The notes: generated by a model from the sequence alone, not told the origin. Numbered from the stretch's first letter, positions 1 through 7,564 are shown. The stretch: 10,275 nucleotides of DNA from Bacteroidales bacterium UBA6360 (GCA_002440085.1 DJRM01000055.1:1-10275), one strand, 5' to 3'. Program-made: numbers and translations.

Positions 1-272
1 TGGATGCGGACTATTCGCACATCAGTTCGAAGAAGAAGCGCTGGGAGTCGGTGCGGGAGGACAAGTATTTCAACGCGCTGCAGCTCAAGTATGCCGAGGC
101 GCTGACCTGCCACAAGTCGCAGGGCGGGCAGTGGCGCTGCGTCTTCATAGACAATGCCTTTTGGCAGGATTTCTTGACTCTCGATGATTTGAAGTGGCTC
201 TACACGGCTCTGACGAGGGCTGTCGAGAAGGTATATCTGGTTAATTTCAAGGATGAATTGTTCAGGGGATGA
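1..272 (+). CDS. ATP-dependent RecD-like DNA helicase, C-terminal fragment (5' end outside window)
   Basis: The reading frame is open from base 3 to the TGA at 270-272, so this is the last ~89 residues of a gene that begins before the window. Two blocks identify it: ALTCHKSQGGQW (about residues 33-44 of the visible part), like the TxHKSQG block of the UvrD_C_2 domain, and LYTALTRA, the superfamily 1 motif VI. The segment after it (EKVYLVNF) is the last strand of the RecA-like domain 2. In the family this domain closes over ATP and couples hydrolysis to 5'-3' movement along DNA. The combination is typical of the stand-alone RecD-like helicases of Bacteroidales rather than of RecBCD subunits or UvrD/PcrA. 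The internal GTG at 51 is not a start, since homologous sequence continues upstream of it. The stop codon overlaps the TGAC flank of the palindromic element that follows. Confidence 0.85.
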   Translation, partial: DADYSHISSKKKRWESVREDKYFNALQLKYAEALTCHKSQGGQWRCVFIDNAFWQDFLTLDDLKWLYTALTRAVEKVYLVNFKDELFRG

Positions 273-273
273 C

Positions 274-401
274 GGGCAATAAAAAGGTGTTGGCGTGCTT
301 AGCGTCTCGCGTTGCGAGACCCCTCCCAAGCAGAGCTTGGATCCCTCCCTCTTATGGGGCCGAGGGTGGCCACAGCACGCACGCCAACACCTTTATTGCC
401 C
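274..401. mobile_element. 128-bp palindromic MITE/REP-like element with TGAC flanks
   Basis: The ends are inverted repeats. Bases 274-298 and the reverse complement of 379-401 read gggcaat-a(n)-ggtgttggcgtgc and differ only by two extra A's on the left. Directly outside them lies TGAC on the left (270-273) and TGAC on the right (402-405), as a 4-bp target duplication would leave. Inside are three small hairpins: 304-320 (7-bp stem, GTT loop), 326-340 (6-bp stem, AGA loop) and ccctc 347-351 with gaggg 362-366. No ORF of note is present. It fills nearly all of the gap between the helicase stop and the peptidase gene. Alternatives are an extragenic palindrome of the REP kind, or a structured transcript end for the helicase gene; there is no T-tract of the usual intrinsic-terminator kind. 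Confidence 0.6.
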
Positions 402-432
402 TGACGCACTTGGAAAAGAAGTATTATAAGTT

Positions 433-2634
433 ATGAAGAAGTTTATATTTTGTATCTTGTTATGCTGGGCTGTGACCGCACAGGCCGGCGACGGAAAGCT
501 GAGTTCTCAGATGAGGGTGAATCCGACATATTCGCCGGATTCGACGAAAATCGCGTTTACACGGGGCAACGACCTTTGGGTCGAGGATGTCGCGACGAAC
601 AGGGAATATCGTTTGACATCTGACGGCAGCGAGTTGATTCTCAACGGATTCGCTTCGTGGGTCTATTATGAGGAGATTCTCGGCCGAGCATCGCGATACA
701 AGGCTTTCTGGTGGTCTCCGGACAGTCGTCGCATAGGATTCTACCGCTTCGACAACACTGCGGTTCCGTATTTTCCGATATATTCCCCCTTTGCCGGTCA
801 CGATGTCTCAGCGCCTGACCATGCCGGGTATCCCGGTCATCTGAACAACACCCGCTACCCTAAGGCCGGACAGGCGAATCCGCTTGTCCGCATAGGTATT
901 GTGGATGTAAGCGGTTGTGTGACAGCTGGTCACGATTCCATTCCGGCCGGACTGCCCAAAGACACCACAGGCTCATCGTCGTCGGCGGACTGTTCTGTCT
1001 GTATCGTCTGGGCGGATTTCCCGGTTATGGGCGGAACTTCCAGAACCGCCACCGAAGGCTGCACGGCATCTTCTTCATACGACGGCGGCAAGGTCTGTGA
1101 CGGCTATTTCGGTATCCCTTTCTGGAGCGCGGACAGCCGCGATTTTTATGTCCCGACACTTCCGAGGATTCAGAATGACCTCAATCTTTTTGCCGTTGAT
1201 GCTTCAACAGGGAGCAAGCGGTTGATTTATAATGAGAAATATCCTACATGGATTGACTGGTTCGAGAGTATGGAGTTCGGAAGCAACGGTCTTTATGTGG
1301 CACGGCGCTTCGAGACAGGCTGGGATCAGATTTACTACATTTCATACGACGGCAAGACGGTTCTCCGCCTGACTGACAGCAAATTATGGTCGGCGTCTGT
1401 GCTTAAGGCCGACGAGAGGCGCGGCAAGCTCTATTTCTCTGCCAAGATTGACGGAGCGCCGCGGGCGGCGGTGTTCTCGGTGGACATTCCTCGCGAGTCC
1501 GTGAAGCCTTTCCGCAGGTCTTCTGCGTCTTCCCACGTTTCCGCTTCGGCGTCCGGCTCTGTTTCTTCGGCGTTGAGCATCGCTTCGACGGCGAGTATGA
1601 AGGCTCTCACCCCGCTTGAAATGAATGCTGCCGGAGTGAAATTTTCCGGGGATTTACAATCTTTTACGGCATATATTTCCAACTCAGTGACCCCGACAAA
1701 GGAAATCCGTTATTCTTTGAAAAAAGGGAAGGTCGTATCCACGGAGACTGTGAAGGATTTCACACCGGAGAATTTCGATGCGTCTCAATATGTCCTGCCA
1801 CAGCTCATCACGATGACGACGAAAGACGGATTCACGCTTCCCGCGATGATTACATATCCAAAGTCATTTGATTCTTCCGGAGCGACGAAATATCCCGTCG
1901 TCATGGAAATTTACGGCGGTCCTGACACCCCGTATGTACGCGACCAGTGGCGTGCCCCGAGCGAGGCAAACCAATGGTTCGCAGAGAACGGAATCATCAA
2001 GATAGTCTGCGACTCGCGTGCAGCCGGGCACAACGGCAGGGCAGGGGAGGACATGGTCTATAGGGATGTCACGAGCTGGCCTGTCAGCGATTTCTGCGAA
2101 TGGGCGGACTATCTTGCGGCCCAGCCTTATGTGGACGCCGCGCACATCGGCGTTGAGGGATTCTCCTTCGGCGGCACGATGACGGCAATGCTCGTGATGC
2201 GGCACAGCGACAAGTTCTGCTGCGGCATCGCCGGCGGTGGTGTCTATGACTGGGCCCTCTATGATACGCATTACACGGAACGCTATATGGAAACCCCGGA
2301 GACCAATCCGGAAGGCTATGCCCGTGCCTGCGTCCTGAACTATGTAAATGATTATCCTTCAGACTTCAGCGGGGGCCGCCTCTGTGCCGTTAACGATGTC
2401 GGCTATTGCCCCTCAGACTTCGGCAGCGACCGCGCAATGCTGCTCCTCACCCACGGCACCGGTGACGACAATGTCCATTTCCAGAACACCCTCATCCTCA
2501 TCGACGCCCTCCAGAAGGCCGGCAAGCATTTCGAGCTCATGATTTATCCCGACGGCCTCCACGGCTACCGCGGCTACCAGGGCGCCCACTCCCTCAAAAA
2601 CGACCACGACTTCTGGCTCTCCCGACTGTTTTGA
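433..2634 (+). CDS. Dipeptidyl peptidase IV family (S9B) secreted serine peptidase
   Basis: This enzyme removes N-terminal dipeptides, usually with proline or alanine in second place, from peptides in the periplasm. A type I signal peptide covers residues 1-18 (AQA cleavage site). The N-terminal beta-propeller carries the paired glutamates that bind the substrate amino end (WVYYEEIL, E80/E81, matching E205/E206 of human DPP4), followed by a WWSPD block. The C-terminal alpha/beta hydrolase domain has the oxyanion tyrosine Y494 (EIYGGP), nucleophile S578 (GFSFGG), D678 with N680 (GDDNVH) and H710 (YPDGLH), so all catalytic residues are present. Its 733 residues are within the family range, but it has Ser/Gly/Cys-rich insertions (about 161-222 and 361-390) and a short internal duplication near 638-663. 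No TAnnTTTG promoter is visible in the 31 bases between the palindromic element and the ATG. It converges on the GNAT gene with a 24-base gap and no clear terminator. Confidence 0.92.
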   Translation: MKKFIFCILLCWAVTAQAGDGKLSSQMRVNPTYSPDSTKIAFTRGNDLWVEDVATNREYRLTSDGSELILNGFASWVYYEEILGRASRYKAFWWSPDSRRIGFYRFDNTAVPYFPIYSPFAGHDVSAPDHAGYPGHLNNTRYPKAGQANPLVRIGIVDVSGCVTAGHDSIPAGLPKDTTGSSSSADCSVCIVWADFPVMGGTSRTATEGCTASSSYDGGKVCDGYFGIPFWSADSRDFYVPTLPRIQNDLNLFAVDASTGSKRLIYNEKYPTWIDWFESMEFGSNGLYVARRFETGWDQIYYISYDGKTVLRLTDSKLWSASVLKADERRGKLYFSAKIDGAPRAAVFSVDIPRESVKPFRRSSASSHVSASASGSVSSALSIASTASMKALTPLEMNAAGVKFSGDLQSFTAYISNSVTPTKEIRYSLKKGKVVSTETVKDFTPENFDASQYVLPQLITMTTKDGFTLPAMITYPKSFDSSGATKYPVVMEIYGGPDTPYVRDQWRAPSEANQWFAENGIIKIVCDSRAAGHNGRAGEDMVYRDVTSWPVSDFCEWADYLAAQPYVDAAHIGVEGFSFGGTMTAMLVMRHSDKFCCGIAGGGVYDWALYDTHYTERYMETPETNPEGYARACVLNYVNDYPSDFSGGRLCAVNDVGYCPSDFGSDRAMLLLTHGTGDDNVHFQNTLILIDALQKAGKHFELMIYPDGLHGYRGYQGAHSLKNDHDFWLSRLF

Positions 2635-2658
2635 TGACGAGGGGAGACCGTATTCCTT

Positions 2659-3546
2659 CTACTTCCTCCAGCGCTTCAGAAGAGGAAAGTACTGCTGCAT
2701 CTGGCTGATATACTGCTCTTTGGTGAGTGGGACAGGCATTTTCTTGTTCACCTCGTCGACGTACTTGGCGCAGTAAGCAATCATGCCTTCCATGGTGCAC
2801 TGCTGGCGGAACTTGCCGTCGCGGTAGCAGAAATGGCAGTAGTCGAAGTTCCTGCTGCCGTCGCTGTTTGTGCCGCAGTCGCGATCCTTTGTCAGCGGCA
2901 TCCCGCAGCTTTGGCAGAACTGAGGAAGCTGACCCGGAAGCAGATGCTTTTCCTTAGGCGGGAATGTGGCCTCGTATGCTTCGAAATCATCCGGATTCTC
3001 GTCTGCCACGAAATAGCCTTCCGGGGTGTGGTATGTGCCCTCAACGCCGTTCAGATAGCCCGGAATCAGTTCCTGGGCGAGAAAATATGGCACCTCGCTT
3101 TCTTTCGGCTCACCGTGATAGTGGAGTTTCAGCGTGCTGGCCACGACGAACCCGGCGTGCTTGTAGAAATCGATGTTCCCTTCCATGCACAGCACACCGA
3201 TCCCCATTTCCCTCGCCTTCTCTATGGAATAGCTGAGCAACTTCAGCCCATATCCTTTTCTCTTGTATTCCGGAAGAATGCCGATGGGACCGAATGTCCA
3301 TGCCGGAATTTCCCGACCGTCGTCACAGACAATCCGTGCCTTCGAGTACATCACCTGCCCGATGATTTTCCCGTCCTCTTCCAGAACAAAGTCAAGCTCC
3401 GGAATGAAGTCCGGGTTGCTACTGTACCGGTGCAGCACATAATGCTCCGTGCATCCCGGCCGATATACATTCCAGAAAGCCTCCCGTGTCAGGTTCTCGA
3501 CCTCTCTGCGGTCGCTCTCGCGTTCAAGTCTTATATTCATAGTCAT
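2659..3546 (-). CDS. GNAT N-acetyltransferase fused to a C-terminal zinc ribbon
   Basis: Residues 1 to about 145 form a GNAT domain that would transfer an acetyl group from acetyl-CoA to an amine. The acetyl-CoA-binding motif A is GPIGILPEYKRKGYG (86-100), and FYKHAGF (127-133) is the typical motif near the C-terminal strand. Residues about 208-295 match the putative zinc ribbon family Zn_ribbon_2 (PF12674): CQSCGMPL with C211 and C214, a GTNSDGS block at 225-231, then YCHFC with C237 and C240, which would hold one zinc. The substrate is unknown. Start: ATG at 3546 or a second ATG two codons in at 3540; nothing decides between them. It lies six bases downstream of the membrane-protein gene on the same strand and is probably co-transcribed from the promoter at 4005-4036. 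The acceptor could be a small molecule or a protein; the zinc ribbon may add protein or nucleic-acid binding. Confidence 0.88.
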   Translation of the reverse strand: MTMNIRLERESDRREVENLTREAFWNVYRPGCTEHYVLHRYSSNPDFIPELDFVLEEDGKIIGQVMYSKARIVCDDGREIPAWTFGPIGILPEYKRKGYGLKLLSYSIEKAREMGIGVLCMEGNIDFYKHAGFVVASTLKLHYHGEPKESEVPYFLAQELIPGYLNGVEGTYHTPEGYFVADENPDDFEAYEATFPPKEKHLLPGQLPQFCQSCGMPLTKDRDCGTNSDGSRNFDYCHFCYRDGKFRQQCTMEGMIAYCAKYVDEVNKKMPVPLTKEQYISQMQQYFPLLKRWRK

Positions 3547-3552
3547 AAAAAT

Positions 3553-3981
3553 TTAAATCTTGTTGTTATTGTCAGCAATACGCAGACATGGTACATAGCA
3601 TATGCCCAGCAGCAGTGCAACGCAGGTTGAGGACAGTTCCAGCAAAGAGAAATCCTTTAGCAGCAAAGCAACTCCCCATGCAGCCCTCCCGAAGAAAAGC
3701 ACCGGCATCGTGACGAATGCGGCTGTCTGAAGCGGAAGTCGACGGATTGCACCAAGTGCCGACAGACCATAACATCCGGCGAGAAAGAATGCCGCCGCAA
3801 TGCATACTGTAATCAGATATGGCAACGCAATTCCAAATGTGGCGACCTTTTCCATGAAGCCGTTTATTCCGTAGAGCCTGAACACCGCGTCCAGACGGAA
3901 TAGGCAGGCGAGGTGCCCAAGCCCGATTAAAAAATGAAGGGCAATGCCCAGCCAGACAAGTTTTTTTGCTCCTCTATTCAT
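3553..3981 (-). CDS. Small four-helix integral membrane protein, function unknown
   Basis: This is a 142-residue protein that I do not recognise as a named family. It shows four hydrophobic stretches at about 8-29, 49-75, 84-107 and 112-131, with positive residues at the N terminus (MNRGAKK) and near 80-81 (RR), as expected for an inner-membrane protein with a cytoplasmic N terminus. The first helix holds LHFLIGLGHL with two histidines, which could bind a ligand or metal, but nothing proves it. The frame stays open upstream to 4035, but the ATG at 3981 is chosen because a strong Bacteroidetes promoter (4005-4036) lies inside the extension and because the helix-forming protein begins right after it. 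It is the first gene of a probable operon with the GNAT/zinc-ribbon gene. Confidence 0.75.
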   Translation of the reverse strand: MNRGAKKLVWLGIALHFLIGLGHLACLFRLDAVFRLYGINGFMEKVATFGIALPYLITVCIAAAFFLAGCYGLSALGAIRRLPLQTAAFVTMPVLFFGRAAWGVALLLKDFSLLELSSTCVALLLGICYVPCLRIADNNNKI

Positions 3982-4004
3982 AACATTAAAAATTTTTTTC
4001 GACT

Positions 4005-4036
4005 GCAAAGTTACGCCGAAAAATCGCCCGAGCAAA
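4005..4036 (-). promoter_or_regulatory. Bacteroidetes-type promoter for the membrane protein/GNAT operon
   Basis: Read on the minus strand, TTTG (4036-4033), 19 bases, then TAACTTTGC (4013-4005). This is a full match to the -33/-7 pattern of the Bacteroidetes primary sigma factor (TTTG, N19-20, TAnnTTTG). It places transcription start near 4000, about 20 bases before the ATG at 3981, with an A/T-rich leader. It excludes the longer start at 4035 for the downstream protein. Confidence 0.75.
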
Positions 4037-4134
4037 ATACGGAGGTGGACATTGCTTTGCTCTTACGTTGTGATAGTCAGTTGATTATGGAAATACAGTG
4101 TGGACATCGGAAGGAAAACGGCATTTTGTGACCA

Positions 4135-4209
4135 ATGTACGAAATTGCGGAGTGGTGTATGAAATATGCGTCCTCCGCTTTTTCGTACATCACCGGGGTG
4201 TTTCGTATA
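4135..4209. promoter_or_regulatory. Symmetric four-box array upstream of the 4267 operon (candidate operator)
   Basis: Four related 10-bp boxes are present: tgtacgaaat (4136-4145), tgtatgaaat (4156-4165), then in reverse orientation ttttcgtaca (4180-4189) and gtttcgtata (4200-4209). The two boxes in each pair begin exactly 20 bases apart, about two helical turns, and the two pairs face each other. The outer box of the left pair and the first box of the right pair also form an 18-bp inverted repeat (4135-4152 with 4173-4190, two mismatches). The array ends 16 bases before the -33 box of the rightward promoter, where an activator would bind. The binding protein is unknown. The rest of the 3982-4266 intergenic region shows only the two promoters. 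Confidence 0.5.
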
Positions 4210-4225
4210 TCCATGTAAAAATCTC

Positions 4226-4257
4226 TTGAATATCAGGAAGTTTCATCCGAAATTTGC
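4226..4257 (+). promoter_or_regulatory. Probable promoter for the lipoprotein/ACGP-protein operon
   Basis: TTG at 4226-4228, 20 bases, then GAAATTTGC at 4249-4257, which differs from TAnnTTTG only in its first base. The weak -7 match fits a promoter that needs an activator, and the four-box array lies just upstream. The predicted start near 4262 leaves almost no leader before the ATG at 4267 but a normal ~20 bases before the ATG at 4282. Confidence 0.45.
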
Positions 4258-4266
4258 GTTCTCTAT

Positions 4267-5352
4267 ATGAATTATGGACAAATGAGAACGACGTTTATTT
4301 TGATTGTGATTGTTGTGTTTGCCTTGAGCGGATGCGGACAGCGTGGAGGTCAGGGACTGGGCGGTGGGCACGGTTTCGAGACGGGTGCCTGCGTTCTGCG
4401 GAATGATATTGACTGCAGCAATGGGATTTATTTCTGGAAATCTGTCTTCAAACTTAACGGCTATGAGAAAGCATTTCTGAAAACCCATGAGGTCAAGAGG
4501 CTATATGTCAAAATGTTTGATGTTGCGGCGGAAAAGGATTGGAATACGGACGGGAAAGATGTCGTACCGGTTGCCACCACTCGCTTCGTTTCTGAAAGGC
4601 CGGCGGCTGTCAGCATAATTCCTACGGTCTATATCACGCTTGAGGCATTGAGGCTTTCCTGCGGGAAGGAGCCGGAACTTGCAAAGAACATTGTTGACAG
4701 AGTGTTGGCAATGGTGTCATACAACGACTTGGGGCCGGTCGAGGCAATCCAGCTCGACTGCGATTGGACCGGAAGCACGAGGAACAGCTATTTCACTCTG
4801 TGCCGGGAGGTCAGGAAGCTCATTTCCGGGAAGGGCATTCTTCTGAGCGGAACCGTCCGGTTGCATCAGGTTTACGACGACGCTCTGCCGTTCGACAAGT
4901 CTGTCCTGATGATATATAATCTCGGTGGAATACGTAGCGCCGCCACCCGCAACTCAATTCTTGACTATGACACGGTCAAGAAGTTTGTGAACAGACAGGC
5001 GGCTCTCAAGGACTTCGATTTTGCCTATCCCACATTTGGCTGGGGCGTCTGGTTTCGGGGAAATGAATTTATGGGGCTGCTGCGCACGACGGACTTCTCG
5101 GACAGGGAGTCATTCGAGCCATGTGGTGCCGGCTCGGTGACGGTGCTGAAGCGTCAGACTATTGAAAACCACGAGATAAGGCCCGGAGACACGATAAGGA
5201 TTGAGAATTCCGACATAAGGGAAATCATGAAGGTGAAAGACCGGATAGAGTGTCTTCTCGGCAGGGAAGCACACGGTAACATCATCTATCACCTTGATTC
5301 ACTGAACCTTTCAAAATATGCTGAAAATGAGATTAAAAAAATATATCGTTAG
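4267..5352 (+). CDS. Exported lipoprotein with a probable TIM-barrel (glycosidase-like) fold
   Basis: A lipoprotein signal with lipobox LSGC places the lipidated cysteine at residue 23, followed by a glycine-rich tether (to about 36). The body alternates strands and helices: IYFWKSVF (54-61), RLYVKMFDV (79-86), SIIPTVYIT (116-124), VEAIQLDCDWT (158-168), ILLSGTVRLHQ (191-201), SVLMIYNLGG (212-221), FDFAYPTFGWG (250-260) and NIIYHLDSLN (338-347). This spacing fits a (beta/alpha)8 barrel such as those of glycoside hydrolases; D164 and D166 at a strand end are candidates for catalytic or binding residues. No enzyme family or substrate can be named with confidence. Start: ATG at 4267, but ATG at 4282 (MRTTF...) gives a more usual signal peptide and better leader length, and is at least as likely. 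It overlaps the next gene by up to 35 bases and is surely coupled to it. Confidence 0.8.
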   Translation: MNYGQMRTTFILIVIVVFALSGCGQRGGQGLGGGHGFETGACVLRNDIDCSNGIYFWKSVFKLNGYEKAFLKTHEVKRLYVKMFDVAAEKDWNTDGKDVVPVATTRFVSERPAAVSIIPTVYITLEALRLSCGKEPELAKNIVDRVLAMVSYNDLGPVEAIQLDCDWTGSTRNSYFTLCREVRKLISGKGILLSGTVRLHQVYDDALPFDKSVLMIYNLGGIRSAATRNSILDYDTVKKFVNRQAALKDFDFAYPTFGWGVWFRGNEFMGLLRTTDFSDRESFEPCGAGSVTVLKRQTIENHEIRPGDTIRIENSDIREIMKVKDRIECLLGREAHGNIIYHLDSLNLSKYAENEIKKIYR

Positions 5353-7507
5353 CGTCCTGATCCTGACGCTTTCGGTCGTGAAGGCTGTTGCCTGCGGGCC
5401 GTTCTGGTGGAGTCCAGCCGATTACATGATGCCTCGAATCTTCAATGCCGATGACCGTTCCTGCGATGCTGCGGATTCCGATGCCCTCTTTCTGGACTGG
5501 CTTGCACTGACCGGGCGAAGGGACATCAGGTTAGGGGACATAAAGGCTGTTGTCGATGACTGGTCTATCGGCGAAGTCAGACGCATTGCCGGGGCGACTG
5601 CTTTGTCCAACAGCTTCGCGAAGTGGATTCGGGCAGAAAACAGGAGGGATGTGGTCGATTATCTTGTCCTCGCCAAGGAGTGCGAACAGATTCGTGACAT
5701 GGGCAACTCCAGGTGGTACTACCCGAGCAAGGGCGACGAGGTGCAGCTCACCCTTGAAGAAATTCGCGACCAGTGCATTTCCAAGTCTGCGGAGGGCGGA
5801 CAACTCGCCCCTAGATATGTATTACAGGCTCTCCGCGCGATGAGCACGCTTCTGGAATTCAGAACAATGCTGACATTCTGGCGCGGAGTCTCGGCCCTCA
5901 TTCCGTATGGTCCCATAAAGACAATGTGTGAGGGATATGCAGCGAGAAGTGAGTTTGAGTTCGGCGACAAATCACTGGCATTGAAACTCTATGCGGCGAG
6001 AGGAGATTTCTCCTCAGTGGAGTTCTGCCTGAAACGGATGGGGAAGCGCAGCGCGGGAACGGACGCCCTTGAACTGGCAGCACGATATAGTCCGGACGCC
6101 AACTATGCGGCGGAGAGACTTCAGCGCTGGTTTACGGATCATGTTATGTACGAGCACAGCCGTAGCAACTGGGCGGAGCGGATGTCGGAACATAGAATAA
6201 GCCGGAAGGATGCGGATATGATGTGCAGGCTCTGTGACATTGCCCTTGCAAGTGGCAGATGCAGAAAAAATCCTGCAATGTGGCTGTACTGCAAGGCATT
6301 GACACTGGACTTTAACGGACGTTGCATGGACGCCAGACGTGTCGGAAGGCAGGCTGAGGCTGCGGTTGGAACGGAGTTCATCAAAAACTCCATAAGGGTG
6401 CTGAACTTCTATCTTGATGCCAAGACCTCCGCTTATGACTCCGCCTATGAGGCCAGACTGCTGCGGGATCTCCGCTGGATGGACAAGATGATTGCGGAAA
6501 ATCTGACGGACGAAATTCGCCGGAAGACAGAGGAAGAGCCGTGGCACTTAATCGATAATACCAGCTACTATTATTGGAATGACATGCTGAAGAAGGTCCT
6601 TCTAGGCGAGGTCTGCCCGAGGATGCTGGCGAACGGGAAGGGTGTGCTGGCGATACGGCTCGCCAATATGGCCGACAACAGGTTTGTCAGTCTTTGTGAA
6701 GGCGCTTTCGCGCATAAAAAGCGCAAAACCACTGTCCATCCTTGGGATTACTGCTATCCGGGCTCATCATTTTTCACTCACCGCAGGGAATCCGACTACA
6801 AGATGTTCAATATACGGGACTACTGCAACGGCCTTTTTCATCTGATAGACCACGACGTGAAAGTCTCCGACATTCTGAAATATGCAGACTCTGTCGGAAA
6901 GGCGCCGGATGCGCTCTCCAGTTTCCTCGATGCGAGGGGATATACGAACAGGGCATATTTTCTTGACGTTGCGGGCACACGGATGATTCGGGAAAGGAAA
7001 TATTCGCAGGCGGTGAAAATCCTGGAACAGATCCCGTCTTCATACCAGAATTGTCTGAACACGATGCCATTTATGGACCGGGATCCCTTTGAGACCGCGC
7101 TCAATATAAAATGCGGCATATATCCGGACTATAAGCTGAACTTTGCAAAGCGGATGGCCGAGTATGAAAGGATTGTCCGCGGAGACTACGGCCCTGACGA
7201 AAAGGGCGTGGCGAAGATATATCTCGGCGTCGGGACAAAGTCGTCCGTTACCTTCGCGTGGACACTCACGCACTATCTGAAAAAATGGTATGAATCTGAC
7301 GAAGACCGCCCTGAACATGTGCGGAAGACCATCCGTTTGGGCGACATGATGATTCGTGAGGGACTCGAAATGATTGAGGACAAGGAGACCAAAGCTCAGA
7401 TGCTCCTTTTTTTGGGCCGCCGGCTTGAAGTGGTGCAGAACTATAGGGAGACCTTGACCGCTTCGCGCATCCTATGCTGCTGTGACGAGTACAAGGACTA
7501 TATATAG
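5318..7507 (+). CDS. Large exported helical-repeat (TPR-like) protein with N-terminal ACGP motif
   Basis: The N terminus is a signal sequence (RLKKYIVSVLILTLSVVKA) ending VAVACGPFWW, with the cysteine at residue 26; it may be a poor lipobox (AVAC) or a signal peptidase I site, so surface lipidation is uncertain. The remaining ~700 residues are mostly predicted alpha-helix with many paired amphipathic segments, as in TPR-like solenoids. Near 540-600 there is a readable TPR-like unit (RKYSQAVKILEQIP) followed by an RDPF motif, and near 637-657 a GVGTKSSVTFAWTLTHY block. From memory these blocks recur in hypothetical Bacteroidales proteins beginning with ACGP; this was not checked by search. The ATG at 5318 lies inside the lipoprotein gene; an ATG at 5327 is an alternative. 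The pairing suggests the two proteins act together at the cell envelope, perhaps as a scaffold and an enzyme. Function unknown. Confidence 0.8.
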   Translation: MLKMRLKKYIVSVLILTLSVVKAVACGPFWWSPADYMMPRIFNADDRSCDAADSDALFLDWLALTGRRDIRLGDIKAVVDDWSIGEVRRIAGATALSNSFAKWIRAENRRDVVDYLVLAKECEQIRDMGNSRWYYPSKGDEVQLTLEEIRDQCISKSAEGGQLAPRYVLQALRAMSTLLEFRTMLTFWRGVSALIPYGPIKTMCEGYAARSEFEFGDKSLALKLYAARGDFSSVEFCLKRMGKRSAGTDALELAARYSPDANYAAERLQRWFTDHVMYEHSRSNWAERMSEHRISRKDADMMCRLCDIALASGRCRKNPAMWLYCKALTLDFNGRCMDARRVGRQAEAAVGTEFIKNSIRVLNFYLDAKTSAYDSAYEARLLRDLRWMDKMIAENLTDEIRRKTEEEPWHLIDNTSYYYWNDMLKKVLLGEVCPRMLANGKGVLAIRLANMADNRFVSLCEGAFAHKKRKTTVHPWDYCYPGSSFFTHRRESDYKMFNIRDYCNGLFHLIDHDVKVSDILKYADSVGKAPDALSSFLDARGYTNRAYFLDVAGTRMIRERKYSQAVKILEQIPSSYQNCLNTMPFMDRDPFETALNIKCGIYPDYKLNFAKRMAEYERIVRGDYGPDEKGVAKIYLGVGTKSSVTFAWTLTHYLKKWYESDEDRPEHVRKTIRLGDMMIREGLEMIEDKETKAQMLLFLGRRLEVVQNYRETLTASRILCCCDEYKDYI

Positions 7508-7509
7508 TT

Positions 7510-7564
7510 CCCCTCTCCGGGTGGTGTCCGAGCCGCTACATATTCCGGGAATACCGTTGGCTTT
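7510..7564 (+). pseudogene. Relic of a metallophosphoesterase gene (C-terminal fragment)
   Basis: Three bases after the ACGP-protein stop lies a stretch that matches the 3' part of the metallophosphoesterase gene at the right of the window. From 7518 to 7564 it agrees with 10063-10109 at 42 of 47 bases in the same orientation. Read in frame it gives SGWCPSRYIFREYR against FGWCPSRYMFREYR. Three of the five differences fall at third codon positions (ATA/ATG, CGG/CGT, CGT/CGC), so the fragment comes from a diverged paralogue that was once under selection, not from a fresh duplication. Weak similarity (VPLS against VSLF) continues to about 7507. On its right it stops at the stop codon of the minus-strand NAGPA-like gene (7564-7566). 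Confidence 0.75.

Noticed and set aside
2833..3630. Long plus-strand open frame (265 codons) opposite the GNAT gene
   Set aside because: The minus strand encodes recognisable GNAT and zinc-ribbon motifs across the same bases; the plus-strand product shows no family features and runs into the next gene.
3982..4035. 18-residue N-terminal extension of the small membrane protein
   Set aside because: It contains the -7 and -33 boxes of a strong promoter and precedes a start that fits the first membrane helix directly.
4135..4190. 18-bp inverted repeat as an intrinsic terminator
   Set aside because: The loop is 20 bases, there is no downstream T-tract on either strand, and no gene ends nearby; the box spacing fits a protein-binding site better.
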